Positions 49,986 through 58,640 of a stretch of 64,000 nt of DNA are shown piece by piece. The stretch lies in contig JARUPY010000398.1 of the NCBI GenBank assembly GCA_029817715.1, positions 496,001-560,000 on the forward strand, written 5' to 3'. Position 1 is the stretch's first letter. The number at the start of each line of letters is the position of its first letter. The notes beneath the pieces were generated by a model, which saw only the letters and a program-made list of their open reading frames with translations, was not told where the DNA came from and made no database searches. Both the position numbers and the translations under genes were made by a program. The DNA is from Melastoma dodecandrum. Taxonomy: Eukaryota > Streptophyta > Magnoliopsida > Myrtales > Melastomataceae.

Positions 49986-50844
49986 CGACGAAGACGGCCT
50001 TGTATCGCATGAAAAATCGATAGCCAAAGCTGAAGACGAAAAGCGAGACAAGGAGAGTTCCCACGTAGAGGAGGGGGTTCGGCGGCTTGCCGTTGATCAG
50101 GACGTCGCGGATCATCTCGACATAGTCGCCGATGATGTTGAGGTGAACGAGGATACGCAGGTGCTCCGGAACGTCCGTGATCGTGTAGAAGATCGGCGTC
50201 GCGAACATCAGCACCGGCACGATCGAGATCATGAGGTGCGCGACGTCGCGGGTGAAGGAGCCGAGCGCCATCAGGAACCACGACGCGCCGAGCATGAACA
50301 TCAGGAATGGCACCACGATGAAGGGCAGCAGCAGCATCGTGACCGGCAGCGTGTGCGTGACGCCCAGGATGAAGATGATGAGGATCGCGAACGAGATGCC
50401 GGCATAAGTCAGCGCGCGGAACGAAGCCGTCCAGGCCAAGGTCTCGGACGGGAAAATCGACTTCTTGATGAAGTTGACGTGCTCGTGCAGGAGCCCGGGC
50501 GCACGATAGGCGAGCTCCGAGAACAGGTTGAAGACGATCAGGCCGCAGAAGATCGAGACCGCGTAGGTCTTCACGCCGCCGCCCTGCGCCGAGCGCGGAA
50601 CGCCCAGGGCCGACGAGAAGATGAGGGTGTAGACCGTCAGCATGAGGAGCGGCCCGAAGACCGCCCAGAGCCATCCGAGAATCGATCCGCGGAAGCGGGC
50701 GGCGAGCTCGCGTCGCACGACGGCGCGGATGAGCTCGCGGTAGTGCCAGGCCCGCTCGAGCGGGGCGTACAGAGCCGTCAAGGGGATAGTGCCTCGGTCA
50801 AGCCCCGGAGGAGGGACGGCGGCTGATAGAACAGGTCGGGTCAT
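49975..50844 (-). CDS. Polysaccharide ABC exporter permease (Wzm/TagG type)
   Basis: A 289-residue ABC-2 type permease with six membrane helices. ELIRAVVRRELAARFRGSIL and WAVFGPLLMLTVYTLIFSS near residues 35-70 are typical; the C-terminus FFMRYKAVFVDVI is the family end. With the ATPase it exports an undecaprenyl-linked or lipid-linked glycan across the inner membrane. ATG 50844 is chosen over 50880. It is divergent from csbD. Confidence 0.9.
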   Translation of the reverse strand: MTRPVLSAAVPPPGLDRGTIPLTALYAPLERAWHYRELIRAVVRRELAARFRGSILGWLWAVFGPLLMLTVYTLIFSSALGVPRSAQGGGVKTYAVSIFCGLIVFNLFSELAYRAPGLLHEHVNFIKKSIFPSETLAWTASFRALTYAGISFAILIIFILGVTHTLPVTMLLLPFIVVPFLMFMLGASWFLMALGSFTRDVAHLMISIVPVLMFATPIFYTITDVPEHLRILVHLNIIGDYVEMIRDVLINGKPPNPLLYVGTLLVSLFVFSFGYRFFMRYKAVFVDVI

Positions 50845-50909
50845 GTCCGTCAACGCGTGGCCGGGTGCGCGATCGCACAAGCCCTACGACTGTGACCCAA
50901 GCTTGGCGC

Positions 50910-50934
50910 GGAACCGCCAAGCTGCTCGCCCGTT
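50910..50934 (+). promoter_or_regulatory. EcfG-type general-stress promoter of csbD
   Basis: GGAAC at 50910-50914, exactly 16 bases, then CGTT at 50931-50934: a perfect match to the alphaproteobacterial EcfG general-stress consensus, 37 bases before the csbD start. CsbD-family genes are recurrent targets of that stress response, which supports the call. Confidence 0.8.
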
Positions 50935-50971
50935 GAGCAGGCCTCTTCACAAAAGACACCAGGAGCGATTG

Positions 50972-51163
50972 ATGGACAAGGAGCATCTGAAGGGCACGGC
51001 GAAGAAGGCCGAGGGCGCGATCAAGGACGCGATCGGCAACCTGACGGGCAACGCCAAGCTTCAGGCCGAGGGCAAGGCCGACAAGGCCGAGGGCGCGGCG
51101 CGCCAGGCCGCCGGTGACGTGAAGGACGCAGGCCGCGACGTCGGAAACGCGTTCAAGCGCTGA
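50972..51163 (+). CDS. csbD: CsbD-family stress protein
   Basis: A 63-residue, highly charged protein with the CsbD pattern: MDKEHLKGTAKKAEGAIKDA, GNLTGNAKLQAEGKADKAEG and further KAEG-like helices. The family is induced by general stress; function is unknown. AGGAG lies six bases before ATG 50972, an EcfG-type promoter precedes it and a strong terminator follows, so it is a complete single-gene stress transcript. Confidence 0.9.
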   Translation: MDKEHLKGTAKKAEGAIKDAIGNLTGNAKLQAEGKADKAEGAARQAAGDVKDAGRDVGNAFKR

Positions 51164-51192
51164 GCCCCAGTCCCATCCGAACGCGAGATGCG

Positions 51193-51220
51193 GCCCGCCG
51201 GTCCTCCGGCGGGCTTTTTT
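51193..51220 (+). terminator. Rho-independent terminator of csbD
   Basis: A nine-base perfect stem GCCCGCCGG/CCGGCGGGC with a TCCT loop, followed by six T, 30 bases after the csbD stop. Confidence 0.93.
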
Positions 51221-51265
51221 GTGCCGCGTTTTTGATGTCTGAGGGGCCGGCGGGGGGCAGATGGC

Positions 51266-51294
51266 CCGTAGGGTCGTTCGAGGCCGACCGCAGA
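51266..51294 (+). promoter_or_regulatory. Third CCGTAGGGT element, before the RND efflux operon
   Basis: CCGTAGGGT at 51266-51274, the same nonamer as in both ECF-operon promoters, followed after 14 bases by CGCAGA, which keeps only the CG of CGTT. It lies 52 bases before the adaptor gene's ATG. The match at the -35-like box and its position suggest control by the same sigma factor; the -10 mismatch weakens this. Confidence 0.38.
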
Positions 51295-51325
51295 TCCACA
51301 TCGGATTGCTGTTGGACGGCGGCCC

Positions 51326-52492
51326 ATGAAGCGCATTTTGAAGACTGTGACGTTCGGCGTGGTGCTGGTCGCCCTCGTCGCGATGTGCGCCGGGCTCTAT
51401 CACTTCCACTTCAAGATGAAGCCCGAGATCGTCAAAGGTTTCATCGCCCAGATGGCGCCGCCGCCCACGACGGTCGCGGTCGCGACCGCGCGGCAGGATC
51501 GCTGGGTGCCGGGGCTGACGGCCGTCGGCAGTGCCCGCGCCTTCCAGGGGATCGACGTCGCCTCGCAACTCGGCGGCGTCGTCGCGGCGATCCATATCGG
51601 CTCGGGCCAGGACGTGGAGAAGGGCGCGCCGCTCTACGATCTCGACACCGGCACCGAGCGCGCGGACCTCGCGAGCAGCGAGGCCATGCTCAAGAACGCC
51701 GAGACCTCGCTCGTGCGACAGCAGACGCTGGTATCCGGGGGCAACACCTCGAAGGCCAACGTCGACACCGCCGTCGCGACGCGCGACCAGCTGAAGGGCG
51801 CGGTCTCGCGCATCCAGGCCATCCTCGCGCAGAAGACGCTCGTCGCGCCGTTCTCCGGTCGCCTCGGCATCCGCAAACTCGACGTCGGGCAATATGCCTC
51901 CCCGGGCACCTCGCTGATCACGCTGCAGCAGCTCGATCCGATCTACGTCGACTTCCCGATACCCGAGCAGTCGCTGGGCCTCCTGAAGCGCGGCGAGACG
52001 GTCGACGTTCGTGTCGACGCCTATCCGGGCACGACGTTCAAGGGCAAGATCGACCTCATCGACGCCAGGGTCCAGGCCGACAGCCGCAGCGTCATGGTGC
52101 GCGCCCAATTGCCCAATCCAGACAAGCGTCTGTTGCCCGGCATGTTCACGGACGTGAAGGTCGAGGCCGGCGCGCCGCGCGACGTCGTTGTCGTGCCGCG
52201 CACGGCGGTGTCCTTCTCGCTCTACGGCGACAGCGTCTTCGTCCTGACGCCGCACGCCGAGGCGCCGCCGAGCGGGAGCGCCGCGGCCGCGCCGGCGAAG
52301 CGCCTCTTCACGGCGACGCGCCGCTTCGTCCGCACAGGCGACACGCGCGAGAGCGAAGTGGCGATCCTCGACGGGCTGAAGCCGGGGGAGACGGTCGTCG
52401 CGGAGGGGCAGATCAAGCTCCTCAACGGCGCCGTCGTGGTCGTCGATCCGGACGCGAAGCTCGCCGCTCCACCGGTCCGACCGAAGGAGTAG
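51326..52492 (+). CDS. RND efflux membrane-fusion protein (HAE1 type)
   Basis: A 388-residue periplasmic adaptor with an N-terminal membrane segment (residues 6-27). Family blocks: GSARAFQGIDVASQLGGVV and IHIGSGQDVEKGAPLYDL (lipoyl half), KTLVAPFSGRLGIRKLDVGQY, and YVDFPIPEQSL in the beta-barrel. It resembles MexE/AcrA-like adaptors of drug and solvent pumps rather than metal pumps. The pump gene follows after four bases; no outer-membrane channel is present. The stop of csbD and its terminator lie upstream, so this operon needs its own promoter. Confidence 0.9.
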   Translation: MKRILKTVTFGVVLVALVAMCAGLYHFHFKMKPEIVKGFIAQMAPPPTTVAVATARQDRWVPGLTAVGSARAFQGIDVASQLGGVVAAIHIGSGQDVEKGAPLYDLDTGTERADLASSEAMLKNAETSLVRQQTLVSGGNTSKANVDTAVATRDQLKGAVSRIQAILAQKTLVAPFSGRLGIRKLDVGQYASPGTSLITLQQLDPIYVDFPIPEQSLGLLKRGETVDVRVDAYPGTTFKGKIDLIDARVQADSRSVMVRAQLPNPDKRLLPGMFTDVKVEAGAPRDVVVVPRTAVSFSLYGDSVFVLTPHAEAPPSGSAAAAPAKRLFTATRRFVRTGDTRESEVAILDGLKPGETVVAEGQIKLLNGAVVVVDPDAKLAAPPVRPKE

Positions 52493-52496
52493 GGCG

Positions 52497-55400
52497 GTGG
52501 AGCGCTCCTTCACCGACCTCTTCATCCGGCGGCCGGTGCTGTCCTGCGTCGTCAGCCTGCTCATCCTCTTCGTCGGGCTGCAGGCGTTCTCGAAGCTGCA
52601 GATCCGCCAGTATCCCGAGCTCGAATCGAGTTCGATCACGATCACGACGACCTATCCGGGCGCCAACGCGGACCTGATCAAGGGCTTCATCACGACGCCC
52701 ATCGCGCAGGCCGTCGCCTCGGCCGAAGGCATCGACACGCTGGTCACGAACTCGCAGCAGAACGTCTCGACGATCACGCTGAATCTGCGGCTCAATGCCA
52801 ATGCGGACCGGGCGGTCGCCGACGTCCTGTCGAAGATCAACCAAGTCAAGTACCAGCTGCCGCGCGAGTCGCAGGATCCCGTCGTCGTCAAGAAAACCGG
52901 CGACTCGACCGCGCTGATGTATCTTTCGTTCAACTCGAAGGTTCTGACGCCGCCGCAGATCACGGATTACCTCATCCGCGTCGTGCAGCCACGCCTGCAG
53001 ACGATCGATGGCGTCGCCTCCGCCGACATCCTCGGCGGCCAGACCTTCGCGATGCGCATCTGGCTTGACCCGATGAAGATGGCGGCGCGCGGCGTTACGG
53101 CCGCCGACGTGCGCAATGCGCTCGCCGCCAACAACTTCACCTCCGCCGCCGGCCAGGTGAAGGGTGACTTCACCCAGACCTCGATCAATGCGCAGACCTC
53201 GCTCGATTCGGCGAAGGCGTTCTCCCAACTGATCGTCGCCGCTCACGGCGACGCGTTGACGCGCATCGGCGACATCGCGACGACCGAGCTCGGCCCGGAA
53301 TCAGTCGATTCGTCCTCGGTGTTCGACGGCGAGAAGGCGGTGTTCATCGGCATCAATTCGACGCCGACCGCGAACCCGCTCGAAGTCATCACCAACGTGC
53401 GCGCGGCCTTCCCCTCGCTGCAGAACGATCTGCCCGCGGGAATGAGCGCCGCCATCGCCTACGACGCGACGAAGTTCATCCGCGCCTCGATCGCCGAGGT
53501 CGAGAAGACGCTGGCGGAAGCCGCCGTGATCGTCGTCGTCGTGATCTTCCTCTTCCTCGGCAATCTGCGCTCGACGCTGATTCCGATCGTCACGATCCCG
53601 CTGTCGCTGGTCGGGGTGATGATCATGCTCCTGGCGCTCGGCTATTCGATCAACACGCTGACGCTGTTCGCGCTGGTGCTGGCGATCGGCCTCGTCGTCG
53701 ACGATGCGATCGTCGTCGTCGAGAACATCTATCGTCACATCGAGGAGGGCCTGACCCCCTACGACGCCGCGATCAAGGGGGCGCGCGAGATCACCGGTCC
53801 CGTCATCTCGATGACGATCACGCTGGCGGCCGTCTATGCGCCGATCGGCTTCGTGTCGGGACTGACGGGCGCGCTCTTCCGCGAATTCGCGTTCGCGCTC
53901 GCCGGCTCCGTCGTCGTCTCCGGCGTCGTCGCGTTGACGCTCTCGCCGATGATGTGCTCGAAGCTCCTGCGGCCGCCGCCGCCGCAGGGCACGTGGAGCT
54001 TCGCGCGCCTTCTCGACAAGATCTTCGACTGGTTTCGGCGCACCTACACCTGGTTGCTGGTGCGCTCGCTGAACGTCCGCGCGCTGACGGTCCTGTTGCT
54101 CGTCGGCGTGCTGACCATGACGGGCATCATGTTCGCCTCGACGCCGAAGGAGCTGGCGCCCGAGGAGGACCAGGGTGTCATCTTCGCCCTCATCAAGGCC
54201 CCGCAGTACGGCAACCTCGACTACATCGAGACCGCGACGAAGCAGCTGCACGACTTCACGGCTGCGGTGCCCGAGGCCGAGCATCTGTTCGCGATCAACG
54301 GCTATCAGGGTGTCACATCGGGCTTCGGCGGCATCATCCTGAAGAGCTGGGACGAGCGCAAACGCAGCCAGAAGGACATTCTCTCGGCGCTCAGCCCCAA
54401 GTTCAACCAGATCACGGGTGCCAAGGTGCTCGGCTTCTCGCCGCCGGCGCTGCCCGGCTCGACGGGCGGCCCGCCGCTGCAATTCGTCGTACGGTCGATC
54501 GGCGACTACAAGGCGATCGCGGACGTGATGGCGAAAATCGAGACGGCCGCGCAGAAGAGCGGCATGTTCATCTTCACCGACTCGGACCTGAAGTTCGATA
54601 CGCCGCAGCTCGAGGTGAAGATCGACGCGGACAAGGCGAACCAGCTCGGCATCTCGATGCAGGACGTCGGCTCGACGCTGGCGACGATGCTCGGCGGCAA
54701 TTACGTCAACCGCTTCAATCTCTATGGTCGCTCCTACGAGGTCATTCCCCAGGTGCCGCGCGATTATCGCCTCACGCCCGACTGGCTGAAGCGCTACGAG
54801 CTGCGCACGGCGCGCGGCGGCCTCGTGCCGCTCTCGACGGTCATCTCCGTGTCCGATTCCGTGCAGCCGAACAGCCTGCCGACCTTCCAGCAGCTCAATT
54901 CCGCGACGCTGCAGGGCGTGCCCTTCCCGGGCCGCACGCTCGGCGAGGCACTCGCCTTCCTGCAGCAGGAAGCCAAGAAGGTAATGCCCGAAGGCTTCTC
55001 GATCGACTACCAGGGCGAGAGCCGGCAATACATTCAGGAGGGCAACACGCTCATCCTGACCTTCGTCTTCGCGCTCATCGTCATCTACCTGGTTCTTGCC
55101 GCGCAGTTCGAAAGCTTCCGCGATCCCTTCATCATTCTCATCGCGCTGCCGACCTCCATGTTCGGCGCGATGCTGCCCTTGAACGCATTGAGCGTGCTCG
55201 GCATGGCCAGCATGAACATCTATTCGCAGATCGGACTCGTGACGCTCATCGGCCTCATCTCCAAGCACGGCATCCTGATGGTCGAATTCGCCAACAGGCT
55301 GCAGGAGGAGGGGATGAGCCGGCGCGCGGCGATCGAGACGGCCGCCGGCGTGCGCCTTCGCCCGATCCTGATGACGACGGCCGCCATGGTCGTCGCGATG

Positions 55401-55613
55401 GTGCCGCTGATCACGGCCGAAGGGGCCGGCGCCAAGAGTCGTTTCGCCATCGGCATCGTGATCGCCTTCGGCATGTCCATCGGGACGCTCTTCACGCTGT
55501 TCGTCACGCCGGCGATCTACACGCTCGTCGCCCGCGACCATTCGCGAGGGAGGGGCGTCGCGCCGGCGCACGGTCCCGTGCGGCTCGAGCCGCGCCGCGA
55601 GGCGGCGGAGTAG
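52497..55613 (+). CDS. RND multidrug efflux permease (HAE1 family)
   Basis: A 1038-residue inner-membrane pump of the AcrB/MexF type with 12 membrane helices and two periplasmic loops. Helix 4 carries GLVVDDAIVVVENIYRHIEE with the proton-relay Asp pair; the start FTDLFIRRPVLSCVVSLLI and LVTLIGLISKHGILMVEFAN are family-typical. It exports hydrophobic or amphiphilic compounds with the adaptor. GTG 52497 follows the adaptor stop by four bases. Substrates are unknown. Confidence 0.92.
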   Translation: MERSFTDLFIRRPVLSCVVSLLILFVGLQAFSKLQIRQYPELESSSITITTTYPGANADLIKGFITTPIAQAVASAEGIDTLVTNSQQNVSTITLNLRLNANADRAVADVLSKINQVKYQLPRESQDPVVVKKTGDSTALMYLSFNSKVLTPPQITDYLIRVVQPRLQTIDGVASADILGGQTFAMRIWLDPMKMAARGVTAADVRNALAANNFTSAAGQVKGDFTQTSINAQTSLDSAKAFSQLIVAAHGDALTRIGDIATTELGPESVDSSSVFDGEKAVFIGINSTPTANPLEVITNVRAAFPSLQNDLPAGMSAAIAYDATKFIRASIAEVEKTLAEAAVIVVVVIFLFLGNLRSTLIPIVTIPLSLVGVMIMLLALGYSINTLTLFALVLAIGLVVDDAIVVVENIYRHIEEGLTPYDAAIKGAREITGPVISMTITLAAVYAPIGFVSGLTGALFREFAFALAGSVVVSGVVALTLSPMMCSKLLRPPPPQGTWSFARLLDKIFDWFRRTYTWLLVRSLNVRALTVLLLVGVLTMTGIMFASTPKELAPEEDQGVIFALIKAPQYGNLDYIETATKQLHDFTAAVPEAEHLFAINGYQGVTSGFGGIILKSWDERKRSQKDILSALSPKFNQITGAKVLGFSPPALPGSTGGPPLQFVVRSIGDYKAIADVMAKIETAAQKSGMFIFTDSDLKFDTPQLEVKIDADKANQLGISMQDVGSTLATMLGGNYVNRFNLYGRSYEVIPQVPRDYRLTPDWLKRYELRTARGGLVPLSTVISVSDSVQPNSLPTFQQLNSATLQGVPFPGRTLGEALAFLQQEAKKVMPEGFSIDYQGESRQYIQEGNTLILTFVFALIVIYLVLAAQFESFRDPFIILIALPTSMFGAMLPLNALSVLGMASMNIYSQIGLVTLIGLISKHGILMVEFANRLQEEGMSRRAAIETAAGVRLRPILMTTAAMVVAMVPLITAEGAGAKSRFAIGIVIAFGMSIGTLFTLFVTPAIYTLVARDHSRGRGVAPAHGPVRLEPRREAAE

Positions 55614-55672
55614 CGAGCGCTTCGCAGTCTGCCGTATGATCTTCGTAGGTCGGATCACAAGGAGGCGGAGAC

Positions 55673-55879
55673 ATGCCTCAATGGCTGTTGATCTCGCTCG
55701 GCACGATCGCGGGTCTGCTCATCGTCGGATCGGCTCTGGTCTGGGCGTCCCGTCCGAGGCCGAGGACGGCGAAGTCCTGGTTCGCGCCGCCGACCGGGAC
55801 CTCCGGCGATCCGACGCCCGGGGGCTCGACTTGGCTCGGCGATGACGGCTCGGGCGGCGGAGACAGCCACCACGGATGA
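55673..55879 (+). CDS. Small single-helix membrane protein
   Basis: A 68-residue protein with one membrane helix (residues 4-24, LLISLGTIAGLLIVGSALVWA) followed by a Gly/Ser/Asp-rich tail ending SHHG. No family recognised. A strong AAGGAGG ribosome-binding site lies 8 bases before ATG 55673, which makes translation likely. It lies between the RND operon and the M48 protease gene. Confidence 0.6.
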   Translation: MPQWLLISLGTIAGLLIVGSALVWASRPRPRTAKSWFAPPTGTSGDPTPGGSTWLGDDGSGGGDSHHG

Positions 55880-55957
55880 CCCTCGAGCGTTCCGAAATTC
55901 TGGTGAACGCATGCCCCAGCGCTTATATCGCGTCCGATCCGACGGAACCCCTTCCGC

Positions 55958-57208
55958 ATGCCGCCTCTCGTCCTCGCCTATATCGCCGCCACCGTCGTGT
56001 GGACGCTCGTGTCGCTGCAGCTCTCCCTGCGCCAAAGTGCGCATGTGCGCGCCCACCGCGAACAGGTCCCGCCGGAATTCGCCGCGACGATCACGCCGGA
56101 GGCGCATCTCAAGGCGGCGGATTACACGCTGGCCCGAGAGCGCGTGGCGCGGTTCGAGCTGCTCGCCGAGGCGATCGTCTCGCTGGCCTGGGCGCTCGGC
56201 GGCATCGCGGCGCTCTACGTGCTCGTCGCCGCGCTGGTGGCGCCGTCGATCTGGCGCGGCGTCGCCTTCCTGATCGCGACGGGCGTCGTCGGCATGCTCG
56301 TCGGGCTGCCGTTCGGCATCTACCGGACGTTCGTCATCGAGCAGCGCTTTGGCTTCAACCGCACGAGCGTGCGGACCTTCGTCATCGATCGTCTCAAGGG
56401 ATGGGCCATCGCGCTCATGCTCGCCGTGCCCCTCCTCGCCGGCCTGCTGGAGGTGATGCACGCCGCCTCGGGCCTCTGGTGGGTGTGGGCCTGGCTCGGC
56501 TTTCTCGCTCTGATGCTCGCGGCGCCGACCGTCTACGTGCGTCTCGTCGCGCCGCGCTTCAACACGTTCACGCCTCTCACCGACGGGGCGCTGCGCGCGC
56601 GCATCGAAGGGGTGCTGGAGCACGCCGGCTATCGCGCCTCGGCACTCTTCACGATGGACGCCTCGCGCCGCTCCTCGCACGGCAACGCCTTCTTCATCGG
56701 CTTCGGGCGCACGAAGCGCATCGTTCTCTTCGACACGCTCATCGAGCGCTGCGAGCCCGACGAGGTCGCGGCGGTCGTCGCGCACGAGCTCGGCCACTTC
56801 CGCCACAAGCACGTGGTCTTCGGCATGCTGCGCTCGGCCTTGATCTCCTTCGTGGTGCTGGCGGCCTTCGGCTGGCTCGCCAAGCAGCCGTGGCTGCTGC
56901 CGGCCTTCGGCGTCGAAAGCGTGACGGGCGATGCGCCGGCGCTCTTCGTCTGCCTGCTCCTGCTCTCGATCCTGGGGCCCACGACGGCGGTGCTCGGCAA
57001 CTGGATTTCGCGACGGAACGAGTTCCAGGCCGACGCCTACGCCGGTCGCAGTGTCGGCGTCGAGCCGATGGTCGCCGCACTGACCGGGCTTGCTCGCGAC
57101 AACGCGTCGACTCTGACGCCAGATCCGCTCTACGCGCTCGTGCACCACTCGCATCCGAGCGTCCCGCAGCGGGTGCGCCACCTCCGCGAGGTGGTCGCGG
57201 TCGGCTGA
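55958..57208 (+). CDS. M48-family metallopeptidase (Ste24/CAAX prenyl protease 1-like)
   Basis: A 416-residue integral-membrane zinc protease. Several membrane helices precede the zinc motif HELGH beginning at His276, and the third ligand Glu is in RRNEFQADAYA. QRFGFNRTSVRTF near residue 130 matches the Ste24 N-terminal domain. In bacteria such proteins degrade misfolded membrane proteins. No CAAX prenylation exists in bacteria, so the eukaryotic activity should not be assumed. Start ATG 55958. Confidence 0.9.
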   Translation: MPPLVLAYIAATVVWTLVSLQLSLRQSAHVRAHREQVPPEFAATITPEAHLKAADYTLARERVARFELLAEAIVSLAWALGGIAALYVLVAALVAPSIWRGVAFLIATGVVGMLVGLPFGIYRTFVIEQRFGFNRTSVRTFVIDRLKGWAIALMLAVPLLAGLLEVMHAASGLWWVWAWLGFLALMLAAPTVYVRLVAPRFNTFTPLTDGALRARIEGVLEHAGYRASALFTMDASRRSSHGNAFFIGFGRTKRIVLFDTLIERCEPDEVAAVVAHELGHFRHKHVVFGMLRSALISFVVLAAFGWLAKQPWLLPAFGVESVTGDAPALFVCLLLLSILGPTTAVLGNWISRRNEFQADAYAGRSVGVEPMVAALTGLARDNASTLTPDPLYALVHHSHPSVPQRVRHLREVVAVG

Positions 57209-57347
57209 GCGGGGTCGATTCGGGCCAAACGACCTCCTGCGTTGACGATGTCGCGACGTGCCGTTTGCTCCGGTGCGCACGGCGCCCTAAACTTACAACC
57301 GTCGCGAGTCTCCGTCCGGCCGCGACGGGTTGGAGTTTGAGGTCGTC

Positions 57348-57599
57348 ATGGGTGTCAGACGCAAAACACCCGCGGACCTCGCGCAGCATCTTGGCGCCCG
57401 CAGCCGCGAAAAGCGGCGTGTGGCCGACATGTGGCGGCGCGAGACCTTCACGTTGCCCCGCCAGGAGGCACGCGCCAAGGCGCACGAGTGGTTCGCCGCC
57501 TTTCCGAAGGCCGCCTATATGACCGAGATCGAATTCTGGCGGGAGCTCGCCGACGGTCAGATCGAGTTCACGATCCGGCGCCTGCCAAGCGCGGACTGA
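57348..57599 (+). CDS. Conserved hypothetical protein
   Basis: An 83-residue cytosolic protein. The central pattern RETFTLPRQEARAKAHEWF and FPKAAYMTEIEFWRELADGQ looks like a conserved protein of Hyphomicrobiales with a compact alpha/beta fold, but I cannot assign a function. ATG 57348 with GAGG upstream is preferred over a TTG at 57330. Its last 32 bases overlap the convergent gene on the other strand. Confidence 0.7.
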   Translation: MGVRRKTPADLAQHLGARSREKRRVADMWRRETFTLPRQEARAKAHEWFAAFPKAAYMTEIEFWRELADGQIEFTIRRLPSAD

Positions 57600-57900
57600 C
57601 TGCCCAGCGCGCCGCGCGTCGCCCGGCGAGGCTCCGGGCGTTGAGATCCGGCAGGCAGTCCGGGTTCCTCACGACCCGCTCGGCGACCGCGACCGCCGCC
57701 GCGAGCTGATGCGTCGTCATCGTGCGGATCGCCGGCGCCCGCACGATCCGTGTCCACGGCGCGCCGAAGGCGGCATCGAGGCAGATGCGCATGAAGCAAT
57801 GGTCGCGGCGCACGGGCCAACGCTGGGCCGCCGCCATTGCAGGAAGCGTACTCCGCGTCAGCTCGAGCCAGCGCGCTGCGAGGGTCTCGCGGTCCGACAT
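57568..57900 (-). CDS. Conserved hypothetical protein
   Basis: A 110-residue protein. The block RWLELTRSTLPAMAAAQRWP followed by RRDHCFMRICLDAAFG and APWTRIVRAPAIRTMT looks like a conserved alphaproteobacterial family that is often found near acetyltransferase genes; function is unknown. ATG 57900 is chosen; upstream in-frame starts at 57906 and 57960 are possible. It converges on and overlaps the preceding small gene by 32 bases. Confidence 0.65.
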   Translation of the reverse strand: MSDRETLAARWLELTRSTLPAMAAAQRWPVRRDHCFMRICLDAAFGAPWTRIVRAPAIRTMTTHQLAAAVAVAERVVRNPDCLPDLNARSLAGRRAARWAVSPRLAGAGS

Positions 57901-58008
57901 CTGCATCGTCCCGGCAATGCGATCATGTCGCCCGAGTTGCCGCTGCCGCCCGGTCGTCAAAAGCCGGGCGCGATGCTATCGTTCGCGCCGAAGACCGGAT
58001 CACCGCCC

Positions 58009-58599
58009 ATGACCGTCCACGACCGTCCGCTCGTCACCCAGGCCGCCGAGGGTCTGCCGCGGCGTCGCTTCACCGTCGAGGACGTCGAGGCCATGGTGGC
58101 GGCCGGCGTGATGAAGGAGGACGAACGCGTCGAGCTGATCGGTGGAGAGCTGGTGCCGATGTCGCCGAGGGGAAACCGCCACGAGGTCGTCAAGATCGAG
58201 CTGCTCGATCGATGGGTTCGGCTGCGTCCCGATGATTGTCGCCTCGCGCCCGAAACCACCTTCCGCCTGTCGGAGGATACCTACCTGGAGCCGGATGTCG
58301 TCATCTACGATCAGGCGGCAGGGCTGAAATCATTGTCCGGCCCCAGCGTCTTCCTCGTCGTGGAGATCGCCGATAGCTCGCTGCGCTACGACGTCGGGCG
58401 CAAGGCGGCCCTCTACGCCAGCTTCGGTGTGCGGGACCTGTGGGTGATCGACGCCGTCAAGCTTACGATGCGGGTCTTTCGGGAGCCGACGGCGGACGGC
58501 TACGCGCGCCAGCGCGACCATAGCGTCGCCGAATGCGTGACGCCGCTGGTCGCACCCGAGGTCTTCGCGCTCCGCCTCGCGGATCTCGCGATCGCGTAG
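58009..58599 (+). CDS. Uma2-family (DUF820) PD-(D/E)XK-like protein
   Basis: A 196-residue protein of the Uma2/DUF820 family with a restriction-endonuclease-like fold. Visible: RFTVEDVEAMVAAGVMKEDE, VELIGGELVPMSP, the acidic EPDVVIYDQ and VVEIADSSLRYDVGRKAALYA with the Glu-x-Lys active-site pattern. These proteins are abundant in cyanobacteria and some proteobacteria; their target is unknown. ATG 58009 is chosen; ATG 57973 is an alternative. Confidence 0.85.
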   Translation: MTVHDRPLVTQAAEGLPRRRFTVEDVEAMVAAGVMKEDERVELIGGELVPMSPRGNRHEVVKIELLDRWVRLRPDDCRLAPETTFRLSEDTYLEPDVVIYDQAAGLKSLSGPSVFLVVEIADSSLRYDVGRKAALYASFGVRDLWVIDAVKLTMRVFREPTADGYARQRDHSVAECVTPLVAPEVFALRLADLAIA

Positions 58600-58640
58600 G
58601 CCGCGCTTGCCATTCGGGGGCGCCCGCGCGACAAGCGCGC

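Noticed and set aside
53301..55658. 785-codon minus-strand open frame
   Set aside because: Exactly antisense to the RND pump gene and made of Arg/Asp/His-rich low-complexity sequence; not a gene.
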